Counted from the stretch's first letter, positions 47,693-56,865 are shown. The stretch: 64,000 bases of DNA from an uncultured Paracoccus sp. (GCA_934533075.1 CAKTBJ010000003.1:1-64000), one strand, 5' to 3'. Program-made: numbers and translations. The notes: generated by a model from the sequence alone, not told the origin.

Positions 47693-48363
47693 AGAAATAC
47701 CATATCGGCGCCGATCCCGCGCGCATCGACCCCGCCCTTGTCGAGGGGTTCGGCAAGGTCGAGGTGGCGACCCTGGGCCATTTCCGTCATCGCGGCTATG
47801 TCGATAGCCGCCTGCGCCCGCTGGTTCCGGTCAAGGGCACGCTGGTCGGCACGGCGGTCACGGTGGCGATTCCGGGCACCGATTCCACGCTGCTGCACCA
47901 TGCCATCGCCGCGATCCGGCCCGGCGACGTGCTGGTGATCGACCGGCTGGGCGACCGCCGCCATGCCTGCCTGGGCGGCGGCGTGGCGCTGGCGGCCAAG
48001 GTCGCCGGGGCCATCGCGGTGGTTCTGGACGGGCCGTGCACCGACCCGGACGAGATCATCGAATGCGGGTTGCCGGTGTTCTGCGACGGCATTTCCGGCA
48101 TCACCACGCGGCTGAACGATCTGGGCGGCAGCCTGAACAAGCCCGTCTCCTGCGGCAATGCGCCGGTGCTGCCGGGCGATGTGGTGATTCTCGACAATTG
48201 CGGCGTGCTGGTCCTGCCCCCCGACGAGGCCGGGGAAGTTCTGGCCGAGGGCGCCGCCCGTCAGGCCCGCGCCGACCGCAACCGTCCGAAGATCGAGGCC
48301 GGCGAGCCGCTGGGCGAGCTGTCGGGCGCCTCGAACATGGTGCGCAAGGCGCTGGAAGGCTGA
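47689..48363 (+). CDS. RraA-like / HMG-aldolase-type protein
   Basis: A 224-residue member of the RraA/4-hydroxy-4-methyl-2-oxoglutarate aldolase family: VKGTLVGTAVTVAIPGTD, RPGDVLVIDRLGDRRHACLGG (the loop that holds the metal-binding region) and VAGAIAVVLDGPCTDPDEI. Family members are divalent-metal aldolases or oxaloacetate decarboxylases; a minority regulate RNase E. In a catabolic operon an aldolase or decarboxylase role is more likely. Four-base overlap with the ATPase gene. Confidence 0.82.
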   Translation: MKKYHIGADPARIDPALVEGFGKVEVATLGHFRHRGYVDSRLRPLVPVKGTLVGTAVTVAIPGTDSTLLHHAIAAIRPGDVLVIDRLGDRRHACLGGGVALAAKVAGAIAVVLDGPCTDPDEIIECGLPVFCDGISGITTRLNDLGGSLNKPVSCGNAPVLPGDVVILDNCGVLVLPPDEAGEVLAEGAARQARADRNRPKIEAGEPLGELSGASNMVRKALEG

Positions 48364-48366
48364 GCG

Positions 48367-49476
48367 GTGACGGAAGGCGAGGGCTATTTCCTTTACCACT
48401 CCATCGGCCAATATCCCGGCAAGGGTGCGGCGATGGGGCAGGCTCTGGCCGAATTCTCGGCCCGCTGGGCGGCCACGGATGACGGGCAATGGCCCTATGC
48501 GCTGGGGGTCAAGCAGCGGTTCATCGCGTTGTGGGCGCGGCTGATCGGGGTGGCGCCGGCGACGGTGACGACCTGCGAAAGCGTCACGGCGGGCCTGTAT
48601 TCGCTGATCGGCGCGCTGCCGGATGATGCGCTGCGCGGGCGCCGGGTGCTGGTGGCGGGGGACTGTTTTCCCTCGTTGCATTTCCTGCTGGCGGGCTTGC
48701 AGGACCGCTTCGGCTTCACGCTGGAAACCGTGCCGCTGCGGCCCGGCGCCTTCTGGGTCGAGGACGAGGACATGCTGGCCCGCTGGGGGCCGGATGTGGG
48801 CGTCGCGCTGCTGACCTGGGTGACCTCCACCGCCTCGCATCGCTGCGACGTGGCGCGGCTGGTGGCGCATGGGCGCAAGGTGGGCAGCCTGACCGGCATC
48901 GACCTGACGCAGGGGATCGGGCTGCTGCCTTTCGACGCCGGGCGGGCGGGGGTGGATTTCGTGCTGTCCACCAGCCTGAAATGGGTCTGCGGGGCGCCCG
49001 GCGCCGGGATGCTGCACGCCACGCCCGACCTGATCGCCCGCGCAAGGCCCGAGTTCCGGGGCTGGTTCAGCCAGAACAATCCCTTCAACTGGGCGCTGGA
49101 CGGGTTCGCCTATGCCCCGGACATGCGCCGCTTCGACAATGGCACGCCGGCGGTGATGGCCGCCGCCGCCAGCGTCCCGGCGCTGGAATGGGCGCTGGAC
49201 GGGGGCGAGGCGCGGCTGGCCCATAACCGCGCGCTGGGCGCCCGGCTGATCGAGGGGCTGGACGAGCGCGGCATCGAACTGGCCAGCCCGCGCGACACGG
49301 AACGGCGCGGCGGCAGCATCATGGCGCGGCTGGATGGGGCGGCGGCGCTGGTCGACGCGCTGCGCGGACAGGGCATCCATGCGGATGCGCGCGGCGCCAT
49401 CCTGCGGCTGTCGCCGGGCGCGGTGACGACCGGGGCAGGGGTCGAGCGGCTGCTGGCCGCCCTGCCGCGCGGGTGA
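48367..49476 (+). CDS. PLP-dependent aminotransferase class V / kynureninase-like enzyme
   Basis: A 369-residue fold-type I PLP enzyme. The PLP lysine is K205 in STSLKWVCGAPGAGML, and the QNNPFNWALDGFAYAPD and RFDNGTPAV blocks resemble kynureninase-type proteins (kynureninase has the FDNGTP-like loop). Start is GTG at 48367, three bases after the RraA-like stop. It could be a hydrolase or beta-lyase acting on an amino acid released from the transported compound. No other kynurenine-pathway gene is in the window, so naming it kynureninase would be unsafe. Confidence 0.78.
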   Translation: MTEGEGYFLYHSIGQYPGKGAAMGQALAEFSARWAATDDGQWPYALGVKQRFIALWARLIGVAPATVTTCESVTAGLYSLIGALPDDALRGRRVLVAGDCFPSLHFLLAGLQDRFGFTLETVPLRPGAFWVEDEDMLARWGPDVGVALLTWVTSTASHRCDVARLVAHGRKVGSLTGIDLTQGIGLLPFDAGRAGVDFVLSTSLKWVCGAPGAGMLHATPDLIARARPEFRGWFSQNNPFNWALDGFAYAPDMRRFDNGTPAVMAAAASVPALEWALDGGEARLAHNRALGARLIEGLDERGIELASPRDTERRGGSIMARLDGAAALVDALRGQGIHADARGAILRLSPGAVTTGAGVERLLAALPRG

Positions 49477-49480
49477 AGGA

Positions 49481-49505
49481 CCCCGGCGCCGCGCGGGCGC
49501 CGGGG
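49481..49505 (+). terminator. Terminator-like hairpin ending the first transport operon
   Basis: Perfect 10-base stem CCCCGGCGCC/GGCGCCGGGG with loop GCGCG, lying between two convergent genes. No T-run on either side. Confidence 0.6.
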
Positions 49506-49512
49506 CGGGGGC

Positions 49513-50823
49513 CTATCGCGTCTGCCGCTTCATCAGGATGGCGTCCTGAAGGCGGAACACATGCATCATCGCCGGCATGAACCAGGGCGTGCCGTTATAG
49601 AACGGCACCGCCGCCGGCGGGCGCATGTCGAAGGCCGACACGCCGCGCTCGCGGTCGCCCAGCATCTTGTAGGCGGCGCGGCTGCCGATCCACGGCGCCC
49701 AGACCACGCCCGAGCCGCAGAAGCCGGTGGCATAGTTGATGCCGTCGCGCTCGAAGATGCGGGGCAGCATGTCGCGGTTCATCGCCACGTTGCCATACCA
49801 GGTATGCGACAGCCGCACGTCCTTCAGTTCCGGGAAGATCTCGATCAGCCCGTCGCGCAGGTGATGCACCGGACCCACCGGCTCGCTATAGACGGAGCCG
49901 TCGCGCCCGCCCAGCAGGATGCGCCTGCCGTCCGGCGTGGGCCGGTAGTAAAAGCCCAGTTGCTTGCTTTCCGACAGCATCATCCTTTTCGGCATCAGGC
50001 GGTCCATCACCTCGGCCGGCAGTTCCTCGGTGACGATGATGCGGGACCGGACCGGCACGATGCGACGGCGCAGCCACTTGTCGCCGGCATCGGTATAGCC
50101 GTTGGTGCAGACCAGCACCTGACCGGCCTTGATGGTGCCCTTGTCGGTGCGCACGGTAAAGCCGGCGCCGTCGCGCTCGACCCCGTCGACATGGACGCCG
50201 GAATGCACGCCGACGCCGGCGGCCCTGGCGATGCGCAGCAGCTCGCGGTGGTATTTCGCCGGATGCAGCCCGCCGATGTCCATGCGGACATTGCCGCCCC
50301 GGTAATGCTCCGACCCCAGATAGTTCAGCTGTTCGGATCGCGGCACGGCATAGGCCTCGATGCCGGTGCGCTTGTGCAGGGCCTCGGCGCTGCGGGCCAT
50401 CGCCTCGTATTGCTCCTTGCCAAGGGCGCCGGCATAGCGGCCGACCAGCTTGAAGTCGCAATCCAGATTCTCGGACTGGATCAGGTCATAGGTCCATTTC
50501 CGCGCGGCGATGCCCTCGGCCTCGATGGCGTCGGCGCGGGCCTGGCCGAATTTCCTGATCAGCTCGTCCCGGCCCAGCCGGATGTTGCCGCTGGTGATGC
50601 CGCCGTTGCGGGTCGAGGCGCCCTCGCCGGGATTCATCTTGTCGAGGCAGGCCACCGACTTGCCGGCCTTGGCGAACACGATGCCGGCGCCCAGGCCCGC
50701 ATAGCCCGCCCCCACGATCACCACGTCGAGGGTCTGGGGCAGGGGATGATCGGGGATCGGCTGGGGCGGGGCCGCCTCCCACCAGTAAGGCGTGGTCTTG
50801 TCGGCGACCTGGGCTGTGGACAT
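49513..50823 (-). CDS. FAD-dependent oxidoreductase, PuuB/DadA-like
   Basis: A 436-residue DAO-superfamily flavoenzyme: FAD motif VVIVGAGYAGLGAGI (GAGYAG at 38-43), then NGGITSGNIRLG as in gamma-glutamylputrescine oxidases, and the C-terminal GINYATGFCGSGVVWAPWIG flavin region. Members oxidise amines or amino acids to imines with hydrogen peroxide release. It is downstream of the XRE-cupin regulator gene (28-base gap), the pairing seen for PuuB/PuuR-type polyamine genes. Actual substrate unknown. Confidence 0.87.
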   Translation of the reverse strand: MSTAQVADKTTPYWWEAAPPQPIPDHPLPQTLDVVIVGAGYAGLGAGIVFAKAGKSVACLDKMNPGEGASTRNGGITSGNIRLGRDELIRKFGQARADAIEAEGIAARKWTYDLIQSENLDCDFKLVGRYAGALGKEQYEAMARSAEALHKRTGIEAYAVPRSEQLNYLGSEHYRGGNVRMDIGGLHPAKYHRELLRIARAAGVGVHSGVHVDGVERDGAGFTVRTDKGTIKAGQVLVCTNGYTDAGDKWLRRRIVPVRSRIIVTEELPAEVMDRLMPKRMMLSESKQLGFYYRPTPDGRRILLGGRDGSVYSEPVGPVHHLRDGLIEIFPELKDVRLSHTWYGNVAMNRDMLPRIFERDGINYATGFCGSGVVWAPWIGSRAAYKMLGDRERGVSAFDMRPPAAVPFYNGTPWFMPAMMHVFRLQDAILMKRQTR

Positions 50824-50851
50824 GGTAGAGGGTTCCTTGCGGTTGAAGGTC

Positions 50852-51466
50852 TCAGAGATGGCGGTCGAAGCGCACCGCGCCGATGATCCAGATCACTTCG
50901 GCATCCTCGGCGCCGTCGTTGCGGATGGAATGGGGCTGGCTGCTGTCGAAGGCAAAGCTGTCGCCGGCGCCCAGCACGGCCTCGCGCCCGTCGACGCTCA
51001 GCACGATCTCGCCCGAGAGGACGAGGCCGCCCTTTTCGGCCGGATAGGACAGGGTGCGCCCGCCCGTATGGCCGCCCGGCGCAAAGCGCAGCAGCATGAT
51101 CTGGAGGTTGTGCCGCGAGCCGGAGGTCAGCAGTTCCTTTTGCAGGTGGCCGAGGTCGATCACCGGCCGGTCGGCGGCGCGGCGCACGAAATCCGGCTCG
51201 CCGCCGGGGGCGGGGCGGAGGTCGTCGGCCTCGCCGAACAGCTCCTGCATCGAGATGTTCAGCGCCCGGCGCAGCGCCGTCAGAAGCCGCATCGAGGGAT
51301 TGGCGCGGCCACGCTCGACCTGGCTGATCATGCCGACCGAGACGCCGGATCGCGTCGCAAGCTCCTGCAAGGACAGGCCGCGGGCCTGGCGCGCGGCGCG
51401 CAGGGTCGCGCCGACCGAATCATGGTCGGCCGCATCGGCGCCGGTATCCTGCGCATGTTGGTCCAT
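50852..51466 (-). CDS. XRE-family regulator with cupin domain
   Basis: A 204-residue repressor-type protein. Helix-turn-helix at about 20-75 (GATLRAARQARGLSLQELA, then SGVSVGMISQVERGRANPS), and a C-terminal cupin sensor domain (about 125-200) with GGHTGGRTLSYPAEKGGLVLSGE and SFAFDSSQPHSIRN. PuuR-like proteins of this architecture repress amine or amino acid catabolic genes until the inducer binds the cupin. It is divergent from the second ABC importer operon; two dyads in the 281-base gap are candidate operators. ATG at 51466. Confidence 0.88.
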   Translation of the reverse strand: MDQHAQDTGADAADHDSVGATLRAARQARGLSLQELATRSGVSVGMISQVERGRANPSMRLLTALRRALNISMQELFGEADDLRPAPGGEPDFVRRAADRPVIDLGHLQKELLTSGSRHNLQIMLLRFAPGGHTGGRTLSYPAEKGGLVLSGEIVLSVDGREAVLGAGDSFAFDSSQPHSIRNDGAEDAEVIWIIGAVRFDRHL

Positions 51467-51516
51467 CGCCCCGCCCCTCGCCCTGTGCCGGTGCCCTGCG
51501 TGGTCGGGTCGCATAA

Positions 51517-51540
51517 TGAAACGATGCCGGCAAGGTTTCA
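51517..51540. promoter_or_regulatory. Nested dyad, candidate operator of the XRE-cupin regulator
   Basis: TGAAAC (51517-51522) and GTTTCA (51535-51540) are perfect inverted arms centred on the perfect palindrome TGCCGGCA (51525-51532), so 20 of 24 positions obey one two-fold axis. It lies 51 bases upstream of the regulator start codon. A related half site, CCGGAATTTCACTATAT, occurs at 51677-51693 before the ABC operon. Confidence 0.6.
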
Positions 51541-51637
51541 ATATATCAAATTCGCCCGAGCCAACACCGCGCTGCGCGGCATATCCGGTCCCCGTCCGGC
51601 GCATTCGCGCATGTTGCTGTCGCGGGACCGGGCGTCA

Positions 51638-51656
51638 CGGGTAGGAAAATTACCCG
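51638..51656. promoter_or_regulatory. Second dyad before the ABC operon
   Basis: CGGGTA (51638-51643) and TACCCG (51651-51656) form a perfect 6-base inverted repeat with a 7-base spacer (GGAAAAT), 92 bases before the ATPase gene start. TTGCCC at 51672-51677 with TTACTA 17 bases on could be the plus-strand promoter. Confidence 0.4.
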
Positions 51657-51747
51657 GCGGCCATATCGGGCTTGCCCGGAATTTCACTATATGCTTACTA
51701 ACCCGACAGGAGGCGCAGCCAGCGCGATCAGGAGGCGAGGACCGGCC

Positions 51748-53418
51748 ATGCAGACCAGCCCGACGGCAAATGACCGCAGCGACACCGTGCAACCGGCGCT
51801 TTCGGTGCGCAACCTCACCATCGACCTGCCGGCCAACATGGACCGCAAGCACGCGATCGAGGACGTTTCCTTCGACCTCGTTCCCGGCCAGATCCTGTGC
51901 GTGATCGGCGAATCCGGCTCGGGCAAGTCGGTGACGGCCAATGCGGTGATGGGGCTGCTGCCCAAGGTCATCAGGATTTCCAACGGCTCGATCCGCGTGG
52001 GCGACATGACGCTGCCGGGCACCAAGCCCTCGGACCTGCGCGGCATGCGCGGGCGGGTGGTGTCGATGATCTTCCAGGACCCGCTGTCGGCGCTGAACCC
52101 GCTGATGACCGTGGGCGACCAGGTGGCCGAGGTGATGGCGGCGCATGGCGTCGGCACCAAGGCCAGCCGCCGCGCCCGTGCGCTGGAACTGCTGACCGAA
52201 GTCGGCCTGCCCGACCCGGCGCTGATGATCCACCAATACCCGTTCCGCCTGTCGGGCGGCCAGCGCCAGCGGGTGATGATCGCGATGGCGCTGGCGCTGG
52301 AGCCGACGATCCTGATCGCGGACGAACCCACGACCGCGCTGGACGTGACCACCCAGGCGCAGATCCTGGAACTGATCCGCGACATCCAGCGCCGCAAGGG
52401 CATGAGCGTGATGCTGATCACCCACGACTTCGGCGTCGTGGCCGAGATCGCCGACAGCGTGGTGGTCATGGAAAAGGGCCGCCTGGTCGAGCAGGGACCG
52501 GCGAATATCGTCCTCAAGACCCCCAGCCATCCCTATACCCAGCGCCTGATCGCCGCCGTGCCGCGGCTGACCGGCAAGGACCGGGTGCCGCCGCCGGGTC
52601 TCGACCCCACGCCGGTGCTGAAGGTGGAGAACCTGGTCAAGACCTATCGCAGCGGCTCGGCCCTGATGGGCACCGTGCGCGAGGTGCCGGCGGTGCAGGG
52701 GATCTCCTTCGAGCTGTCGCCGGGCCGCACGCTGGGCGTGGTGGGAGAGTCCGGCTCGGGCAAGTCCACGCTGGGGCGGCTGGTCATCAAGCTGCTGGAC
52801 AACGATTCGGGCCGCATCCTGTTCGACGGCACCGACATCGCCCCGATGAAGGAGGCCGAGTTCCGCCCCTTCCGGCCCAAGATACAGATGGTGTTCCAGG
52901 ACCCCTTCGCCTCGTTGAACCCGCGCTCGACGGTGGGGCACAGTCTGACGGTGGGACCGATCGTGCATGGCATGGACCCCCGCACCGCCCGCGCCGAGGC
53001 CCGTGCGCTGCTGGAGGTGGTGGGGCTGAGCGCCAGCGCCTACGGCCGCTATCCGCACGAGTTTTCCGGCGGCCAGCGCCAGCGCATCGGCATCGCCCGC
53101 GGCCTGATGTTCAAGCCCAAGCTGCTGATCGCGGACGAGGCGGTTTCGGCGCTGGACGTGTCGGTGCAGGCGCAGGTGCTGCAACTGCTGGACCGCATCC
53201 AGCGCGAGACCGGCGTGGCGATGATCTTCATCACCCATGACCTGCGCGTCGCCAGCCAGATCTGCGACGAGATCATGGTGATGCAGAAGGGGCGGATGAT
53301 CGAGATGGGGCCGCCCTCGCAGATTTTCCTGCATCCGCAATCCGACTATACGCGCGAGCTGGTCGCCGCCGTGCCCGGCGGCGAGGCCGACATGGAAGCC
53401 GCCGCCGCGCAGGCCTGA
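51748..53418 (+). CDS. Fused double ABC ATPase of the second transporter
   Basis: A 556-residue DppD-DppF-type fusion. Module 1 Walker A GESGSGKS at 54-61, signature LSGGQRQRVMIAMAL, Walker [13 protein letters not shown]; module 2 Walker A GESGSGKS at about 334-341, signature [15 protein letters not shown], Walker B LLIADEAVSALD. Both modules look functional. ATG 51748 has AGGAGGCGAGG upstream; an open frame extends 19 codons further but lacks a ribosome-binding site. First gene of the operon, which continues with two binding proteins and two permeases. Confidence 0.95.
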   Translation: MQTSPTANDRSDTVQPALSVRNLTIDLPANMDRKHAIEDVSFDLVPGQILCVIGESGSGKSVTANAVMGLLPKVIRISNGSIRVGDMTLPGTKPSDLRGMRGRVVSMIFQDPLSALNPLMTVGDQVAEVMAAHGVGTKASRRARALELLTEVGLPDPALMIHQYPFRLSGGQRQRVMIAMALALEPTILIADEPTTALDVTTQAQILELIRDIQRRKGMSVMLITHDFGVVAEIADSVVVMEKGRLVEQGPANIVLKTPSHPYTQRLIAAVPRLTGKDRVPPPGLDPTPVLKVENLVKTYRSGSALMGTVREVPAVQGISFELSPGRTLGVVGESGSGKSTLGRLVIKLLDNDSGRILFDGTDIAPMKEAEFRPFRPKIQMVFQDPFASLNPRSTVGHSLTVGPIVHGMDPRTARAEARALLEVVGLSASAYGRYPHEFSGGQRQRIGIARGLMFKPKLLIADEAVSALDVSVQAQVLQLLDRIQRETGVAMIFITHDLRVASQICDEIMVMQKGRMIEMGPPSQIFLHPQSDYTRELVAAVPGGEADMEAAAAQA

Positions 53419-53450
53419 CAGACAAGAACGCCCACAGGGAGAGACGACGA

Positions 53451-55118
53451 ATGAGCAAGAAAGACATGATCGCCGAGATGAGCCGCCGCAACGCGCTGCG
53501 GCTGATGGCGCTGACCGGCGCCGCCGGCGTGTTCGCGCCCGCCCTGCTGGGGCGCGGCGCCGCGGCGCAGACCCCGCCGGATGCGCCCACGGGCCGCATC
53601 ATCGTCGGCGTCTCGCAGGAGCCGACCAACCTGAACCCGCTGACCGTCAAGATCGAGGTGGACGACAACCTGCATTTCTCGATCTACGACCCGCTGTTCT
53701 ACACCGATGCCGAGGGCAACATCCTGCCCCGTCTGGCCACCGAGGTGCCCACGCAGGAGAATGGCGGCATTTCCGAGGACGGGCTGGAATGGCGCGTCAA
53801 GCTGCGCGATGACGTGGTGTGGCATGACGGCACGCCCTTCACCGCCGAGGACGTGAAATTCTCCATCGAGCTGATCGTGAACCCCGACTTCCGCGCCTGG
53901 CGGACGGCGGGGCACCGGCTGGTGCGCGACATCACCGTGGTCTCGCCCACGGAAATCACCTGGCGGATGGAGCGGCCGTTCTCGCCCTACCTGTCCTTCC
54001 TGACCGAGACCTTCATCGTTCCGAAGCACGCCTTCGACGGCGTGGCCAATCCGAACGAGGCGCCCTTCAACTCGGCCCCCATCGGCACCGGCCCGTTCAA
54101 GTTCGTGCGGCGGCAGGCGGGCGACCATATCGAGCTGGCGGCGAATGCCGACTATTTCGGCGACGGTCCCTATGTCGAGTCGCTGGTGTTCAAGTATATC
54201 CCCGACCTGACCGTGCTTTATACCCAGTTCAAGAGCGGCGACATCGACCTGATCGGGCGGCAGTTCATCACCCCGGACAATTACGAGGACGCCAAGACCA
54301 TCCCGAACCGCGAGATCGTGCTGTCGCCCGCGCCCAGCGTCGAGACGATCTATTTCAACCTCGAACGCCCGCAGTTCAAGGACCTGGCGGTCCGCAAGGC
54401 CATCTATGCGGCCATCGACAAGGAGGCGATCATCGACGCGCTGTATTACGGCGTGCCGACGCCCACCGAAAGCTACATGCCGCCCGGATCGTTCTATTAC
54501 AACCCGGACCTGCCCAAGCAGCAATTCGACATCGAGGCCGCCAAGGCGCTGCTGGACGAAGCCGGCTGGGTGCCCGGTGCCGATGGCATCCGGGAAAAGG
54601 ACGGGGTGCGGCTGTCCTTCAAGAACTCGACCACCGCCGGCAACCACCTGCGCGAGCAGGCGCAGCAGTTCATCCAGCAGACGCTGGCCGAGGCCGGGAT
54701 CGAGATGACCATCGAGAACCTGCCGGCGGCGGTGATCTGGGGCGAGTTCTGGGAGCAGTCGCAGTTCGACAGCGTGATCGTCGGGCTGGTCTTCACCATC
54801 GGGCCGGACCCGGACGTGACCGACCGCATCCATTCCTCGGCCATCCCGGCGCAGGGCGGCACCGGCGCCAACCAGGCCCAGTTCAAGAACGAGGAGGTGG
54901 ACAGGCTGCTGGAGGAGGGCACCCAGGTCTTCGATCCCGAACAGCGCAAGGCCATCTATCTGCGCGTGCAGGAGATCGTGCGCGAGGAGCTGCCCTTCCT
55001 GCCGATGTTCTCGGGCGCCGAAGTGCGCGGCTGGAAATCCGGCATCCAGGGCGTGGTGCCGAACCCGAACAACCGCGCCGAGGCGTGGAACGATGCGCAA
55101 TGGTATTGGGCCGAGTGA
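53451..55118 (+). CDS. ABC substrate-binding protein, tandem copy 1
   Basis: A 555-residue family 5 periplasmic binding protein. Signal with a twin-arginine-like SRRNALRLMALTGAAGVFAP and cleavage near AAAQ (about 40). Typical blocks LRDDVVWHDGTPFTAEDVKF and APIGTGPFKFVRR are present. The next gene is a close paralogue: the two proteins share their signal peptides, most of the N-terminal lobe and the C-terminal QWYWAE. Differences cluster in the likely ligand-facing parts (for example RQFITPDN against IQYITPDN, WEQSQFDSVIVGL against WVMSQFDSVLVGI), suggesting related but distinct substrates. Confidence 0.95.
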   Translation: MSKKDMIAEMSRRNALRLMALTGAAGVFAPALLGRGAAAQTPPDAPTGRIIVGVSQEPTNLNPLTVKIEVDDNLHFSIYDPLFYTDAEGNILPRLATEVPTQENGGISEDGLEWRVKLRDDVVWHDGTPFTAEDVKFSIELIVNPDFRAWRTAGHRLVRDITVVSPTEITWRMERPFSPYLSFLTETFIVPKHAFDGVANPNEAPFNSAPIGTGPFKFVRRQAGDHIELAANADYFGDGPYVESLVFKYIPDLTVLYTQFKSGDIDLIGRQFITPDNYEDAKTIPNREIVLSPAPSVETIYFNLERPQFKDLAVRKAIYAAIDKEAIIDALYYGVPTPTESYMPPGSFYYNPDLPKQQFDIEAAKALLDEAGWVPGADGIREKDGVRLSFKNSTTAGNHLREQAQQFIQQTLAEAGIEMTIENLPAAVIWGEFWEQSQFDSVIVGLVFTIGPDPDVTDRIHSSAIPAQGGTGANQAQFKNEEVDRLLEEGTQVFDPEQRKAIYLRVQEIVREELPFLPMFSGAEVRGWKSGIQGVVPNPNNRAEAWNDAQWYWAE

Positions 55119-55194
55119 TCTGACCCGTCCCGCCTCCGCGGCCCTGTGCCGGCGGGGGGCGGGTCCTGTGCCGAAACGAGTAAGGAATTCCGAC

Positions 55195-56865
55195 ATGACC
55201 AAGGACGAGAGCAACATTGCCGAGATGAACCGCCGCAGCGCGCTGCGGCTGATGGCGCTGACCGGCGCCGCCGGCATGTTCGCGCCCGCCCTGCTGGGGC
55301 GCGGCGCCGCGGCGCAGACCCCGCCCGATGCGCCCAAGGGCCGCATCATCGTCGGCCTGTCGCAGGAGCCGACGGTCTTCAACCCGCTGATGCTGAAGAT
55401 CGAGGTCGATGACGGGCTGCATTTCTCGATCTTCGATCCGCTGTTCTATACCGATGCCGAGGGCAACATCCTGCCGCGCCTCGCGGTCGAGGTGCCCACG
55501 CAGGAGAACGGCGGCATTTCCGAGGACGGGCTGGAATGGCGCGTCAAGCTGCGCGATGACGTGACATGGCATGACGGCACCCCCTTCACCGCCGAGGACG
55601 TGAAATTCACCATCGAGCTGATCGTGAACCCGGATTTCCGCGCCTGGCGGACCGGCGGCCACAGCCTGGTGCGCGACATCACCGTGGTCTCGCCCACGGA
55701 AATCACCTGGCGGATGGAGGAACCCTTCTCGCCCTATCTGTCCTTCCTGACCGAGACGATGATCGTCCCGAAGCACGCCTTCGACGGCGTGGCCGACCCG
55801 AACGAGGCGCCCTTCAACCAGACGCCCATCGGCACCGGCCCGTTCAAGCTGGTCCGGCGCGTGCCCGGCGACCATATCGAGCTGGCGGCGAATACCGATT
55901 ACTTCTGGGAAGGTCCCTATATCGAGTCGCTGGTGTTCAAATACATCCCCGACCTGACCGTGCTCTACAGCCAGTTCAAGAGCGGCGACATCGACCTGGT
56001 GGGCATCCAGTATATCACGCCGGACAATTACGAGGACGCCAAGACCATCCCCGGCCGCGAGATCACGCTGGCCCCGTCCCCCAGCGTCGAGATGGTGCTG
56101 TTCAACGTCGAGCGTCCCCAGTTCAGGGAGCTGGCGGTGCGGCAGGCCATCTGCGCCGCCATCGACAAGCAGGCGATCATCGACCAGCTTTATTACGGGC
56201 TGCCGACGCCGACCGAGACCTTCCTGCCCAACGGCACCTTCTACACCCATCCCGACCTGCCCGAGCAGCCCTTCGACATCGAGGCCGCCAAGGCGATCCT
56301 CGACGAAGCCGGCTGGGTGCCGGGCGCGGACGGCATCCGCGCCAAGGACGGGGTGCGGCTGTCCTTCGTCAACTCGACCACCTCGGGCAACCACCTGCGC
56401 GAGCAGGCGCAGCAGTTCATGCAGCAGACCCTGCGCGAAGCCGGCATCGAGATGACCATCGAGAACATGCCGGCGGCGGTGATCTGGGGCGAGTTCTGGG
56501 TGATGTCGCAATTCGATTCCGTGCTGGTGGGCATCGCCTTCCGCGTCGGCGCCGATCCCGACACCACCAACCGACTGCATTCCTCGGCCACGCCGGCCAA
56601 GGGCGGCAAAGGCTCGAATTTCGGGCAATATGCCAACCCGGAGGTGGATGCGCTGCTGGAGGAGGGCACCCGCGTCTTCGACCCCGAACAGCGCCGCGAG
56701 ATCTATTTCCGCATTCAGGAGATCGTGCATGCGGACCGGCCCTTCCTGCCGCTGTTCAACGAAAACCGCGTCAATGGCCGCAAGGCCGGCATCCGCGGGC
56801 CGCAACCGAACCTGAACACCCGCAGCGAAAGCTGGAACACCACCCAATGGTATTGGGCCGAGTGA
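55195..56865 (+). CDS. ABC substrate-binding protein, tandem copy 2
   Basis: A 556-residue paralogue of the preceding binding protein, of the same family and with the same domain plan. Signal NRRSALRLMALTGAAGMFAP. The ATG follows GTAAGGAATTCC. Long identical runs with copy 1 at both protein and DNA level point to a fairly recent gene duplication. The permeases of the same operon follow 89 bases downstream, so both binding proteins may feed one channel. Confidence 0.95.
   Translation: MTKDESNIAEMNRRSALRLMALTGAAGMFAPALLGRGAAAQTPPDAPKGRIIVGLSQEPTVFNPLMLKIEVDDGLHFSIFDPLFYTDAEGNILPRLAVEVPTQENGGISEDGLEWRVKLRDDVTWHDGTPFTAEDVKFTIELIVNPDFRAWRTGGHSLVRDITVVSPTEITWRMEEPFSPYLSFLTETMIVPKHAFDGVADPNEAPFNQTPIGTGPFKLVRRVPGDHIELAANTDYFWEGPYIESLVFKYIPDLTVLYSQFKSGDIDLVGIQYITPDNYEDAKTIPGREITLAPSPSVEMVLFNVERPQFRELAVRQAICAAIDKQAIIDQLYYGLPTPTETFLPNGTFYTHPDLPEQPFDIEAAKAILDEAGWVPGADGIRAKDGVRLSFVNSTTSGNHLREQAQQFMQQTLREAGIEMTIENMPAAVIWGEFWVMSQFDSVLVGIAFRVGADPDTTNRLHSSATPAKGGKGSNFGQYANPEVDALLEEGTRVFDPEQRREIYFRIQEIVHADRPFLPLFNENRVNGRKAGIRGPQPNLNTRSESWNTTQWYWAE

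Noticed and set aside
48367..49476. Naming the gene kynU (kynureninase)
   Set aside because: The fold and some motifs fit, but no other kynurenine-pathway gene is present and the operon context is transport and amide hydrolysis.
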